Below are positions 44,878 to 53,807 of a stretch of 64,000 nucleotides of DNA, piece after piece. The notes below the pieces were generated by a model. That model saw only the letters and a list, made by a program, of their open reading frames with translations. It was not told where the DNA came from and made no database searches. A program made the position numbers and the translations under genes. Origin of the DNA: Chryseobacterium taichungense (GTDB taxonomy: Bacteria > Bacteroidota > Bacteroidia > Flavobacteriales > Weeksellaceae); NCBI RefSeq assembly GCF_900109935.1, contig NZ_FOBV01000006.1:204533-268532 (forward strand), written 5' to 3'. Each line of letters opens with the position of its first letter. Position 1 is the first letter of the stretch.

Positions 44878-46365
44878 TTATTTGGAATGATTCATCATAT
44901 TAGCATCAATGACAACATTAAGTTGCGTGGCTACTTTCATACCCAGTTCAATATTGGCTCGGAAGAAGTGACATAACTGACGGTTAATGATTTCATCTTT
45001 TTTAGGCCCTGTAATTCCTTTCATACTTCCAACAATATTACTCACAAGATTTTGTCTGTCTTCCGGACTCATCGCTTTGGAATATAGCAATCCGGGCTGT
45101 GTGTAATGGTCATCATCATTTTCATTTCTGCTGTAATTGGCTACGTGAGCGCTGTCCAGCTCATATTCATAATTTTTATAAGTAGGATCAGGTTTGATTT
45201 CGTCAAAACTATTCGGGTGATAATTCGGTTTATCCTGATAGTGGCTGGAGTCAGCCATAAAGCCATCCCGCTGATAATTGTTCACCGCAAAAGGACATCT
45301 GTTTACTTCCAGATGATGTGCATTGACACCGACTCTGTACCGGTGGGCATCTGGATAGGAGAATAATCTTCCCTGAAGCATTTTATCCGGAGAAAAACTG
45401 ATTCCGTTGATCAGGTTACTTGGTGAGAACGTAGATTGCTCTACGTGTGCGAAATAATTTACAGGAACTTCATTCAGCTCTATTTCTCCCACTTCAATTA
45501 AGGGGAAATCACCCTGAAACCAAACTTTTGTAATGTCAAAAGGATTCCATCTGAAATCTCTTGCCTGCTCTTCGGTCATCACCTGAATGTACATGGTCCA
45601 TTTCGGGAAATTTCCTTCTTCAATCGCATTGCACATATCTTCCTGCGCAAAATCAGGATTTTCACCTGCCATTTTTACGGCTTCAGCATCGGTAAAGTTC
45701 TTGATTCCCTGCTTTGTTTTCATATGGAATTTTACCCATACTCTTTCATTTTTGTCATTGATCATCGAGAAAGTATGAGATCCGAAACCATGCATATGGC
45801 GGTATCCGTAAGGTGTTCCTCTGTCTGACATTAAAATCAGAACCTGATGCAGCGATTCAGGATTAAGGCTCCAGAAATCCCACATCATTGTAGCACTTTT
45901 CAGATTGGTTTTCGGAACTCTTTTCTGGGTATGAATAAAGTCAGGGAATTTTTTGGCATCTTTAATAAAGAAAACCGGCGTATTGTTTCCCACCAGATCC
46001 CAGTTTCCGTCTTCGGTATAAAATTTCAAAGCAAAACCCCTCGGATCTCTCGCTGTATCGGCACTTCCTTTTTCACCCCCAACGGTAGAAAAGCGGGCAA
46101 ACATTCTACATGAGTTTCCTACTTTTGAAAACAATTTTGCTTTTGTATATTGGCTGATGTCGTGTGTTACCGTGAACGTTCCGTAAGCTCCGGTTCCTTT
46201 GGCATGAACAATTCTTTCAGGGATTCTTTCTCTTACAAAATGGGCAAGATTTTCCTGTAAAACGAAGTCCTGCAATAATACCGGACCTCTGGGACCTACT
46301 GTCTGAGAATCCTGATGCTCATAATAAGGAGCGCCGTTACTTAACGTTAATTTTTTAGAATCCAT
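44878..46365 (-). CDS. katA: Monofunctional haem catalase, 495 aa
   Basis: Small-subunit clade catalase that splits hydrogen peroxide to water and oxygen. The catalytic His is H54 (RIVHAKGTGAYG), the Asn in DLVGNNTPVFF (127-128), and the haem-ligand Tyr in RLFSYPDAHRYRVG near residue 335. NADPH-site residues and full C-terminal helices are present. A divergent oxyR starts 133 nt away, so the pair matches the peroxide-stress arrangement seen in many bacteria. A minus-strand -7 box CAAATTTA (46428-46435) could drive it. Cytoplasmic. Confidence 0.95.
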   Translation of the reverse strand: MDSKKLTLSNGAPYYEHQDSQTVGPRGPVLLQDFVLQENLAHFVRERIPERIVHAKGTGAYGTFTVTHDISQYTKAKLFSKVGNSCRMFARFSTVGGEKGSADTARDPRGFALKFYTEDGNWDLVGNNTPVFFIKDAKKFPDFIHTQKRVPKTNLKSATMMWDFWSLNPESLHQVLILMSDRGTPYGYRHMHGFGSHTFSMINDKNERVWVKFHMKTKQGIKNFTDAEAVKMAGENPDFAQEDMCNAIEEGNFPKWTMYIQVMTEEQARDFRWNPFDITKVWFQGDFPLIEVGEIELNEVPVNYFAHVEQSTFSPSNLINGISFSPDKMLQGRLFSYPDAHRYRVGVNAHHLEVNRCPFAVNNYQRDGFMADSSHYQDKPNYHPNSFDEIKPDPTYKNYEYELDSAHVANYSRNENDDDHYTQPGLLYSKAMSPEDRQNLVSNIVGSMKGITGPKKDEIINRQLCHFFRANIELGMKVATQLNVVIDANMMNHSK

Positions 46366-46497
46366 ATACTTATGATTTGTTTTGCTGATATTGATCTTGG
46401 ATCAGTTTATAATGTCGTATTAAATATCAAATTTACTTTAATTTTTAATTACAAATAGCAAAAACGTTTTATCTTTGTCATAGATAATATTAATCAG
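46366..46497. promoter_or_regulatory. katA-oxyR divergent control region
   Basis: TAAATTTG on the minus strand (46428-46435) is placed as a katA -7 box, and TATCTTTG on the plus strand (46470-46477) as an oxyR -7 box. TTATCT (46469-46474) and AGATAA (46482-46487) form an inverted pair overlapping the oxyR box, a plausible OxyR operator for autoregulation. GATC-TTG-GATC lies near 46393. Boxes are visible; the operator is inference. Confidence 0.45.
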
Positions 46498-47448
46498 ATG
46501 AATATTCAGCAATTGGAGTATCTTATCGCTGTAGATAAGTATAAACATTTTGGAAAAGCGGCTCAAGCATGCTTCATTACGCAGCCTACATTAAGTGCAA
46601 TGATACAAAAATTTGAGGATGAACTTGATGTGAAGGTGTTCGACAGAACTACTCACCCGATCCGTACGACTGATGTAGGGCTACAGATCATTGATCAGGC
46701 CAAGGTGATTATAGAATCTGTCAATGAACTGAAAAATAAAGCCAATCTTCTGAATAATATTTTAGGAGGTACAATCAATATAGGAATCATTCCTACCGTG
46801 TCATCTTTTATCCTTCCTACTGAGATTTTTAAATTCCTGGAAGATAATCCGAAAATTCAGATGAATGTAAAGGAAATGACGACAGATAATATTATCAAAG
46901 CACTAAAAGCTGGTGAGCTTGATGCGGGAATTATTTCTACTCCTTACGATTCTGCAGACGAATTTTATCAGGATTTCTTATTTAATGAAGAATTAATGAT
47001 TTACAGCTCAGATACGGAAGCGAACAAAAAAAACTCTTATGTGGTTCCTGAAGAGCTGAACGTAGAGAAAGTATGGCTTCTGGAAGAAGGAAACTGCCTG
47101 AGAAACCAGTTTGAAAACATCTGTCATCTAAAAGAAAATACGTTAAAGCCTAAAAATTTAGATTTTCTTGCTTCCAATATTCAGACATTGGTGCACATGG
47201 TGGATAAAGTCGGTGGAATCAGTATTTTGCCAGAACTAGCACTAAGTCAGTTGTCGGAACAGCAGAAAGAAAATGTATTTAGATTTAAAAAGCCTTTTCC
47301 ATACAGGGAAATCAGCATTATTTACTATAAGCCGACATTTAAGCAAAAGATCATTGATGAATTGTCACATTCTATCAGAACATCTTTAGAGAAAAAACTT
47401 AATTATCACGAAAATCCGAAAGAATTCGTAAGCATAAAACCACAATAG
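46498..47448 (+). CDS. oxyR: OxyR-type LysR regulator, 316 aa
   Basis: LysR winged helix at 1-60 (FGKAAQACFITQPTLSAMIQKFEDELDVKVFDR). The effector domain carries C200 and C209 in NCLRNQFENIC, matching the spacing and context of the redox pair C199/C208 of E. coli OxyR. Peroxide would oxidise these cysteines and switch on katA, which lies divergently next door. Length is normal. Start at the only suitable ATG, 21 nt after the -7 box. The best-supported sensor assignment in the window. Confidence 0.93.
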   Translation: MNIQQLEYLIAVDKYKHFGKAAQACFITQPTLSAMIQKFEDELDVKVFDRTTHPIRTTDVGLQIIDQAKVIIESVNELKNKANLLNNILGGTINIGIIPTVSSFILPTEIFKFLEDNPKIQMNVKEMTTDNIIKALKAGELDAGIISTPYDSADEFYQDFLFNEELMIYSSDTEANKKNSYVVPEELNVEKVWLLEEGNCLRNQFENICHLKENTLKPKNLDFLASNIQTLVHMVDKVGGISILPELALSQLSEQQKENVFRFKKPFPYREISIIYYKPTFKQKIIDELSHSIRTSLEKKLNYHENPKEFVSIKPQ

Positions 47449-47512
47449 TTTTTTATTGTTAAAGGCTTGATAAACCGCTAATTTCAAGAAAATTATAATT
47501 AGTAAGCAAAAA

Positions 47513-47544
47513 TTTGAGTATTAAAAAAATAGTACTTAAATTTG
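47513..47544 (+). promoter_or_regulatory. metK promoter
   Basis: TTTG at 47513-47516, 20-nt spacer, TAAATTTG at 47537-47544. The transcript would start about 10 nt before the SAM-II-like element, giving a 5' UTR of roughly 135 nt. Confidence 0.75.
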
Positions 47545-47557
47545 CGCACGTTTACGA

Positions 47558-47610
47558 ACGAGGAAAAATTTGACCTGATTGCAACCTCTATAAAAAAATG
47601 CTAAAACAGT
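47558..47610 (+). ncRNA. SAM-II-like riboswitch upstream of metK
   Basis: GAGG (47560-47563) pairs with CCTC (47585-47588), enclosing AATTTGACCTGATTGCA, which matches the SAM-II core (GATTTAACC-GTATTGCA) block by block. It is followed by ATAAAAAAATGCTAAAA, matching the conserved ATAAATG-AGCTAAAAA part. CTG in the loop can pair with CAG at the 3' end as the pseudoknot. SAM-II aptamers are known from Bacteroidota and metK is a sensible target. The distance of 75 nt to the ATG is longer than usual for direct RBS masking. Confidence 0.75.
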
Positions 47611-47684
47611 ATTTCTTTTTAGCCTTTCCGACAATTATTCTTATTTTTCTTCGTGAATTTTAATCTTTAAACAAATAGAATAAT

Positions 47685-48965
47685 ATGTCTTATTTATTTA
47701 CGTCTGAATCCGTTTCAGAAGGACATCCGGATAAAATTGCCGATCAGATCTCTGATGCATTAATAGATCACTTTTTAGCATACGATAAATCTTCGAAAGT
47801 AGCTTGTGAAACCCTTGTTACAACAGGGCAGGTGGTACTTGCAGGTGAAGTAAAATCTGATGCTTATCTTGATGTGCAGACTATTGCGAGAGAAGTAATC
47901 AACGGGATTGGATATACGAAAGGTGAATATATGTTTAATGGTGATTCTTGTGGCGTGATCTCAGCGATTCATGAGCAGTCACCGGATATCAATCAGGGAG
48001 TTGACAGAGCCGTAGAAGACGAATCTTTTGAAGCAAAAGCTAATGCGCAAGGAGCCGGCGACCAGGGAATGATGTTCGGGTATGCTACCAATGAAACGGC
48101 CAACTACATGCCTTTGGCACTTGATCTTGCACATACTATTCTTAAAGAGCTTTCCGCGATCAGAAGAGAAGATTCCGAGATCAAATATCTTCGTCCGGAT
48201 GCAAAAAGTCAGGTAACAATTGAATATTCGGATGATCATAAACCAATCAGAATTGATTCTATCGTAGTTTCTACCCAGCATGATGATTTCGGATCTGAGG
48301 AAGAAATGCTGAACAAAATCAGAGAAGATATTAAAAATATTCTGATCCCGAGAGTGGTGGCTTTGCAGTCTGATGAAATTAAAGCATTGTTTAATGATCA
48401 GATCAAATATCACATCAATCCTACCGGGAAATTTGTCATTGGTGGCCCTCACGGAGATACAGGTCTTACAGGAAGAAAAATCATCGTTGATACGTATGGT
48501 GGAAAAGGTGCTCACGGTGGTGGTGCTTTCTCTGGAAAAGATCCTTCAAAAGTTGACAGAAGTGCTGCGTATGCGACAAGACATATTGCTAAAAACTTAG
48601 TGGCTGCGGGTGTTGCGGATGAAGTTTTGGTACAAGTTTCTTATGCAATCGGTGTTGCTGAACCTTGCGGTTTATACATCAATACATATGGAACGGCGAA
48701 AGTTGACCTCCATGACGGAGACATTGCAAAAAAAGTTTCTGAAATATTTGACCTTAGACCTTACGCGATTGAGCAGAACCTGAAACTGAGAAATCCTATT
48801 TATCAGGAAACAGCTTCTTACGGGCATATGGGGAAAGAGCATTATGTAGCTGATAAAACGTTCAATAAAGGGCAGAAAAATGAGCTTACACTTACCGGGT
48901 TGGAATTCTTTACCTGGGAGAAATTAGATAAAGTGGAGGAGATTAAAGCTTCTTTCGGAATTTAA
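47685..48965 (+). CDS. metK: S-adenosylmethionine synthetase, 426 aa
   Basis: Makes S-adenosylmethionine from methionine and ATP in the cytoplasm. Motifs: [15 protein letters not shown] (about 9-23), [12 protein letters not shown] (about 123-134), [21 protein letters not shown] and [20 protein letters not shown] (about 252-296), all complete. Slightly longer than the E. coli enzyme, as usual in Bacteroidota. Preceded by a SAM-II-like aptamer, so feedback by its own product is likely. Followed by a terminator; monocistronic. Confidence 0.97.
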   Translation: MSYLFTSESVSEGHPDKIADQISDALIDHFLAYDKSSKVACETLVTTGQVVLAGEVKSDAYLDVQTIAREVINGIGYTKGEYMFNGDSCGVISAIHEQSPDINQGVDRAVEDESFEAKANAQGAGDQGMMFGYATNETANYMPLALDLAHTILKELSAIRREDSEIKYLRPDAKSQVTIEYSDDHKPIRIDSIVVSTQHDDFGSEEEMLNKIREDIKNILIPRVVALQSDEIKALFNDQIKYHINPTGKFVIGGPHGDTGLTGRKIIVDTYGGKGAHGGGAFSGKDPSKVDRSAAYATRHIAKNLVAAGVADEVLVQVSYAIGVAEPCGLYINTYGTAKVDLHDGDIAKKVSEIFDLRPYAIEQNLKLRNPIYQETASYGHMGKEHYVADKTFNKGQKNELTLTGLEFFTWEKLDKVEEIKASFGI

Positions 48966-49006
48966 TTTTTAAATTTATAATAAACTAAAACGTTTCATAA
49001 TAAACG

Positions 49007-49039
49007 CTGCTTTATCTTTCCGGTAAAGCAGTTTTTTTT
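49007..49039 (+). terminator. metK terminator
   Basis: CTGCTTTA / TAAAGCAG, 8-bp perfect stem, followed by eight T. Intrinsic terminator 41 nt after the metK stop. Confidence 0.88.
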
Positions 49040-49062
49040 AATTTTACATTAAATAAATTAAA

Positions 49063-49554
49063 ATGATAAACACCAGATTTGCAATCACGATTCTTTCTAT
49101 ATTTTTCTTTGGTATTTTTACAAAAGCCCAGCTAACTGTACATAAAATGGTAACTGTGGGTTATACTTATCAAAACCAGAGTTTCGGTGATGTGGGAGGA
49201 AAACTGCTTTTTCTGAAAAATGATGATGTGATCTACAGGCTCGGTGCCTCTGCATTAATGGGTTCTGCAAATTCCAAGTTTGCGATTATGCCGAAAGTTT
49301 CTGCTGATGTTTTACTGAACTTCCAAAAGGATGTGGATTTTTATCATTCTTATTATTTTTTAATCGGCGCTGAGGGAACCAACAAATATGTTGCTCCAAA
49401 AGTCGGTTTTACGCTTTTTGGAATGCTTGATCTCACAGGCGGCTACGCTTTTCCGGTCGGAAATAGTGGAATTAACGGCAAAGAATTGAAAGGGCTGAAT
49501 ATTAATTTTACACTAAATATCCCTACTGTATTCATTCACGACATGTTTAAATGA
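49063..49554 (+). CDS. Secreted beta-barrel-like protein of unknown function, 163 aa
   Basis: Signal peptide of about 22 residues (INTRFAITILSIFFFGIFTKAQ). The remaining 140 residues alternate hydrophobic and polar residues with glycine turns (VTVGYTYQNQSFGDVGGKLLFLKN, APKVGFTLFGMLDLTGGYAFPVG), which suggests a small outer-membrane barrel. No family recognised. It begins just after the metK terminator and ends before an AT-rich promoter region. Confidence 0.65.
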   Translation: MINTRFAITILSIFFFGIFTKAQLTVHKMVTVGYTYQNQSFGDVGGKLLFLKNDDVIYRLGASALMGSANSKFAIMPKVSADVLLNFQKDVDFYHSYYFLIGAEGTNKYVAPKVGFTLFGMLDLTGGYAFPVGNSGINGKELKGLNINFTLNIPTVFIHDMFK

Positions 49555-49749
49555 TTTTTTTTTAATTTTTCTCTTAAAAATTTAATAATAGGTTAACAGT
49601 TATTAAAAAATCATTATATTTACATCATTAAAAATTGTATCCGCCTATTGATTAGACTTTACTCTGAAGAATTGTTTTGTATTTACAGCTGAAGCCAGGT
49701 AAAAAATCTGGAAAGTATATGATCAGCATAAATAGTATTGAGAAGAGTT

Positions 49750-50340
49750 ATGAAATCAAAATCGGATAGTTTACTAATTTCCCTTTATCAAAAAGGAGAC
49801 GAAGAGGCGTTGTCTACCCTTATTCACCGCCACCAAAGAGAACTGTTTACATTCATTTTTTACAAAATTAATGATGAAGATCTGGCAAATGATGTTTTTC
49901 AGGATACATTCATGAAAATTATCGTTATGCTGAAAGAAGGACGTTATAACGAAGAAGGAAAATTCATTCTGTGGGCAAAAAGGATCGCTCATAATCTTAT
50001 TATCGATCATTTCAGAGCAAAAGCAAAAAATATCAAGGTTTCGGAAACAACTTTTGAAACTGATGAATATTCTATTTTTGACCTTTTGAAAGAACCTTCC
50101 GAAAATATTGAAGATCAACTGGTTACCAATCAAATTCAGGAAGATCTTTTGCGAATGCTTCAATTTCTGCCTGAAAATCAGCAGGAAGTGATTAAATTAA
50201 GATTTTTTGACGGGCTGAGTTTTAAAGAAATTGCCGATCATACCGATATGAGTATCAATACGACATTGGGAAGGGTAAGGTATGCGCTGATCAACCTGAG
50301 AAAAATCATGGATGAAAATCATATTGTCTTGACACGATAG
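49750..50340 (+). CDS. RNA polymerase sigma factor, sigma-70 family, 196 aa
   Basis: Region 2 contains IHRHQRELFTFIFYKINDEDLANDVFQDTFMKI (about 24-56) and FILWAKRIAHNLIIDHFRAK. Region 4 is MLQFLPENQQEVIKLRFFDGLSFKEIADHTDMSINTTLGRVRYALINLRKIM (about 137-188). ECF-like size. The ATG at 49750 is preferred over the TTG at 49738. A 44-residue small gene follows 49 nt downstream and no anti-sigma gene is adjacent, unlike most ECF factors. Targets unknown. Confidence 0.88.
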   Translation: MKSKSDSLLISLYQKGDEEALSTLIHRHQRELFTFIFYKINDEDLANDVFQDTFMKIIVMLKEGRYNEEGKFILWAKRIAHNLIIDHFRAKAKNIKVSETTFETDEYSIFDLLKEPSENIEDQLVTNQIQEDLLRMLQFLPENQQEVIKLRFFDGLSFKEIADHTDMSINTTLGRVRYALINLRKIMDENHIVLTR

Positions 50341-50389
50341 ATAATAATTTCGGAAAATTCTCGTTTTAAGGAAAAACATTTAATCGCCT

Positions 50390-50524
50390 ATGAGAAAAAA
50401 TGATTCCTTAAAAGTGAAAACTTTGAAACCAAAAAAACAAACGATTGAGTTTTTGCTCAATTTTTCGAAGAATCTTGGGGTTGTAAAAACCAAGAACAAG
50501 AATTATCCGATTTCCAAAAATTAA
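50390..50524 (+). CDS. Small basic protein, 44 aa
   Basis: ATG at 50390 to TAA at 50524. Sequence is lysine-rich with a hydrophobic centre (QTIEFLLNFSKNLGVV) and ends in YPISKN. Similar short proteins with an (I/L)-x-FSK-x-L-x-VVKTKN core occur next to the same sigma-factor gene in related flavobacteria, from memory. Clean start and frame, and codon use like the neighbours. Function unknown; an antagonist or partner of the sigma factor is one possibility. Confidence 0.6.
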   Translation: MRKNDSLKVKTLKPKKQTIEFLLNFSKNLGVVKTKNKNYPISKN

Positions 50525-50541
50525 AATTAATTTTGTGCTGT

Positions 50542-51237
50542 ATGAAAATTCAGCACATTTTTTTTGATCTCGACAATACGCTTTGGGATCATCGTCGCAA
50601 TGCCTATTTAACGATTAAAGATCTTTTTGAAAAAGAAGAAATTACATTAAAATATAACATCGATTTTGAACAGTTTCATGCCGTTTATCATGAAATTAAT
50701 GAGAAACTTTGGGAAGATATCCGGGATGGAATTATTGACAAAGAATATTTGAGAAAGCACCGTTTTTATGATACCTTCAGACATTTCAATGTTGATGATG
50801 AACAGCTGTCAATGTATTTTGAAGAACATTTTCTGGATAAAATTCTTAATCATAATGAGCTGGTAGAAGGAACAATCTATATTTTAGAGTATCTTAAAGC
50901 AAAAAATTACATATTGCATATTATTTCCAACGGTTTTAAAGAAGTTACAGAAAGAAAATGCATCTTGTCAGGAATAGCTCAATATTTTCAAACCATTACG
51001 AGTGCAGATTCCGTTGGCGTAAGAAAACCAAGACCTGAAATTTTTGAATATTCTTTGAAGCTTGCAGATGCATTAAAAGATGAAAGTATTTTGATAGGAG
51101 ATGACTGGATAGCGGATATTATTGGGGCGCAGAATTTTGGAATGGATGTAATTTTCTTTGATGTTCTGCACGAAAACAGAAAAGAAGAAGGATTGAAGGT
51201 GATTACCCATCTTTTGCAGATAAAAGAGTATTTATAA
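50542..51237 (+). CDS. HAD hydrolase, YjjG-type pyrimidine nucleotidase, 231 aa
   Basis: HAD motif I FFDLDNTLWDH (nucleophile D9, D11), cap domain 20-95, motif II in LHIISNGFKEVTERK (about 131-145), motif III Lys in VRKPRPEIF (near 162) and motif IV ILIGDDWIADIIGAQNFGM (near 183). This fits the YjjG/noncanonical nucleotidase group, which removes phosphate from pyrimidine nucleotides including damaged ones. The ATG at 50542 is chosen; an in-frame TTG at 50533 lies inside the -7 box TAATTTTG (50528-50535), so the mRNA is nearly leaderless. Confidence 0.82.
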   Translation: MKIQHIFFDLDNTLWDHRRNAYLTIKDLFEKEEITLKYNIDFEQFHAVYHEINEKLWEDIRDGIIDKEYLRKHRFYDTFRHFNVDDEQLSMYFEEHFLDKILNHNELVEGTIYILEYLKAKNYILHIISNGFKEVTERKCILSGIAQYFQTITSADSVGVRKPRPEIFEYSLKLADALKDESILIGDDWIADIIGAQNFGMDVIFFDVLHENRKEEGLKVITHLLQIKEYL

Positions 51238-51238
51238 A

Positions 51239-51271
51239 AGTTTCGGCGGCACCAAAGGTGCCGCCGAAACT
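51239..51271. terminator. Bidirectional terminator between yjjG-like gene and trpS
   Basis: Perfect 15-bp stem AGTTTCGGCGGCACC / GGTGCCGCCGAAACT with loop AAA, in the 54-nt gap between two convergent stops (51237 and 51292). Very stable and symmetric. Confidence 0.85.
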
Positions 51272-51291
51272 ATATTATCAGGTTCAAAATA

Positions 51292-52260
51292 TTAGAATCC
51301 TAAACTTTCTCTCACTCTTTTCATTGTCTGAGTAGCAATTACTCTCGTTTTGGCTGCTCCTTCCTGAAGTTTTGCTTCCAGTTCCTCAAGATTGTTCATA
51401 TAGTAAGAGAACAGTTCTCTTTCCCTTTCAAATCTTGTTAAAATTAAATCCAGCAGTTCCTTTTTCGCATGGCCATAACCGAAGTTTCCGGCTAGATATC
51501 TTGTTCTCAATTCTTCCGTTTGCTCAGGTGTTGCAATTAATTGATAAATAGCAAATATCTTGTCTGTTTCAGGATCTTTGGGTTCTTCCAGCGATTTGGA
51601 ATCGGTTTCGATGCTCATGACCTGCTTTTTTAGTTCTTTTTCAGGTAAGAAAATATTGATGATATTTCCTCGCGATTTAGACATTTTATGTCCATCAATT
51701 CCGGGAACATACTTGGTGTTTTCCTGGAGCTCAGATTGAGGCAAAACAAAAACTTCACCCATTTGATTATTAAATCTGGAAGCTACATCACGGGCAATTT
51801 CCAGATGTTGTAGCTGGTCTTTTCCAACAGGCACGATTTCAGCATCATACAACAAAATATCTGCGGCCATTAAGATAGGATAGGTAAATAAACCTGCATT
51901 AACATCCTGTAACCGGTCTGCCTTATCCTTGAATGAGTGTGCTAATGTCAGTCTTTGGTACGGAAAAAAACATGATAAATGCCAAGAAAGTTCACAGGTT
52001 TCGGGGATGTCACTCTGTCTGTAAAAATAAGTTTTTTCGGTATCCAGCCCACAAGCAAGCCAAGCCGCAGCAATTTCGTAGGTGTTTTGTTTAAGCTCTT
52101 TTGCATCTTTAATCTGCGTTAAAGAATGAAGATTTGCTATGAATAAAAATGATTCATTTCCTTCCTGTTTTGATAGCTCAATTGCAGGAATAATTGCACC
52201 CAAAAGGTTTCCCAAGTGCGGTGTTCCGGTGGCTTGAATGCCGGTAAGAATTCTTGACAT
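51292..52260 (-). CDS. trpS: Tryptophan-tRNA ligase, 322 aa
   Basis: Class I synthetase that charges tRNA-Trp. HIGH-like motif TGTPHLGN (11-18), specificity region FTYPILMAADILLYDAEIVPVGKDQLQH (about 125-152) and KMSKS at 192-196. Length and motifs are complete for the bacterial enzyme. Start at the ATG followed by SRILTGIQATG. Monocistronic on the minus strand, with 248 nt of AT-rich sequence without recognised features before the sanA-like gene. Confidence 0.96.
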   Translation of the reverse strand: MSRILTGIQATGTPHLGNLLGAIIPAIELSKQEGNESFLFIANLHSLTQIKDAKELKQNTYEIAAAWLACGLDTEKTYFYRQSDIPETCELSWHLSCFFPYQRLTLAHSFKDKADRLQDVNAGLFTYPILMAADILLYDAEIVPVGKDQLQHLEIARDVASRFNNQMGEVFVLPQSELQENTKYVPGIDGHKMSKSRGNIINIFLPEKELKKQVMSIETDSKSLEEPKDPETDKIFAIYQLIATPEQTEELRTRYLAGNFGYGHAKKELLDLILTRFERERELFSYYMNNLEELEAKLQEGAAKTRVIATQTMKRVRESLGF

Positions 52261-52508
52261 TGTTTAAAATTTATATTTAAAATTAATGAATTGCAAATTT
52301 AATTAATTCTCTAAAAGATAGAGTAGTCTAAAGTAAGTTTAAATTTATTAATCGTAAGGTTTTAAGATTGTAATTTTAATATCAGAGAGCAAAGGTAATA
52401 TATTTACTGCGCAAAGCTTGAAAACACTGCTTCATCAAATCAACTTGTTGATTCGTTCTTTGCTCACTTGAATTTAAAAACTTGCATGAAAATATCACCC
52501 TAGAAAAA

Positions 52509-53153
52509 TTACGGAATAAGGACTTTCTCTCCTCCAAACTTAGGCTCAACACCAAAAATCAAATCCCAATAAGCTTTTGCCTTAGCCAAATATTCTCTCA
52601 TATTGGTTTTGAAACCTGCATATTGATTTACATCTAATGCGTTATAGCCGAAGACGTCCATTCCGTTTTGCCTGGCCAGAAATACCGCTCTTTCATTATG
52701 AAACTTCTGGGAAACAATAATTATTTTCTTTTGTCCGAAAATTTCTTTTGCTCTCACTACAGAATCCAATGTTCTGAAACCTGCAAAATCCAGAAAAATT
52801 CTACCCTTTGGAATTCCGCGTTCCATTAAAGCAAATTGCATGTCTTCAGGCTCATTATAATCTTTTCTGCTGTTGTCGCCGCTTACAATGATATACTGTA
52901 TTTTTCCACTTTTATACAATTCTACAGCAGCATAAATTCTGTTATAGAAATAGGCATTTGGAAAACCGTTGTTGAGTGTTTTACTGGTTCCCAGCAGAAG
53001 TGCTGTTTTGGCTGCGGGAAGATCTGAAGTCTCATAAGAAACGTAAGGATTGCTGCTTGCTTTAATGCTGTAATTTGCCCAGGCTATAAAAATAATTCCT
53101 GCCACAAAAAGAAGCAGGAAAAATTTAAATACGTTTTTAATTAATTTTTTCAT
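52509..53153 (-). CDS. SanA/YdcF-family membrane protein (DUF218), 214 aa
   Basis: N-terminal membrane helix (about 8-27), then a DUF218 domain: AAKTALLLGTSKTLNNGFPNAYFYNRI (about 47-73), YIIVSGDNSRKDYNEPEDMQFAL, DFAGFRTLDSVVRAKEIFG, IIIVSQKFHNERAVFLARQNGMDVFGYNALD. Matches the vancomycin high-temperature exclusion protein SanA, linked to envelope integrity at high temperature. It sits 15 nt after lspA and is likely the last gene of the ileS-lspA run. Confidence 0.85.
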   Translation of the reverse strand: MKKLIKNVFKFFLLLFVAGIIFIAWANYSIKASSNPYVSYETSDLPAAKTALLLGTSKTLNNGFPNAYFYNRIYAAVELYKSGKIQYIIVSGDNSRKDYNEPEDMQFALMERGIPKGRIFLDFAGFRTLDSVVRAKEIFGQKKIIIVSQKFHNERAVFLARQNGMDVFGYNALDVNQYAGFKTNMREYLAKAKAYWDLIFGVEPKFGGEKVLIP

Positions 53154-53168
53154 CCGGTGTAAAATTCT

Positions 53169-53807
53169 TTAAAATTCCAACCCGTTCGGGAAAGCTTTTT
53201 TTCTGAAAATTAATAATAATGCGGCGCCCACCGTAATCGCTGAGTCGGCAACATTAAAAATATACTTAAAAAATTCAATATGTTTTCCTCCGATCAAAGG
53301 CCAGCTTTCAGGAACATTCCAGTCTACAAGGGGAAAATGGAGCATGTCAACCACGCAGCCTTTCATAAAAGTAGAATAACCCTCACCGAAATTTGTAAAA
53401 TGGGAAATGCCGCCGTAGCCTATCCATCGGTCAATACTTTGATCATATACGGTACCGCTGTCGAAAATTAAGCCGTAAAACATTCCGTCAATCAGATTTC
53501 CGATCGCTCCTGCAAAGATCATCGCCATTGGGATCAGAAGATAGTTGGATTCTCCACGCTGTAACCATTTTTTGAACAAATAGATCATTCCGCCAATCAG
53601 AAAAATTCTTACAATAACCAGGAAATATTTACCAATTACGCCTCCGAAATGAAGACCGTACGCCATTCCCGGATTTTCTACAAAAGTAAGTCTGAACCCC
53701 GGAAATACAGAAATACTGTCATTAAGCTCAAAGTGTGTTTTTACGTAGATTTTTGATATCTGATCAATCAGCAAAATAAGAAAAGTGACAAATACTATCT
53801 TTTTCAT
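53169..53807 (-). CDS. lspA: Lipoprotein signal peptidase, 212 aa
   Basis: Aspartyl membrane protease that removes signal peptides of prolipoproteins. NPGMAYGLHFG (about 46-56) is the N-x-G-x-A/F box. The catalytic aspartates are in GAIGNLIDGMFYGLIFD (about 100-116) and FNVADSAITVGA (about 190-201). Four membrane helices. About 50 residues longer than the E. coli enzyme, through an insertion between the two catalytic aspartates (about 117-180), a normal feature of Bacteroidota. The start overlaps the upstream stop (TAATG). Confidence 0.95.
   Translation of the reverse strand: MKKIVFVTFLILLIDQISKIYVKTHFELNDSISVFPGFRLTFVENPGMAYGLHFGGVIGKYFLVIVRIFLIGGMIYLFKKWLQRGESNYLLIPMAMIFAGAIGNLIDGMFYGLIFDSGTVYDQSIDRWIGYGGISHFTNFGEGYSTFMKGCVVDMLHFPLVDWNVPESWPLIGGKHIEFFKYIFNVADSAITVGAALLLIFRKKAFPNGLEF

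Noticed and set aside
47440..47462. oxyR terminator
   Set aside because: ACAATA..TATTGT pairing is short and AT-only, not separable from chance in this AT-rich stretch.
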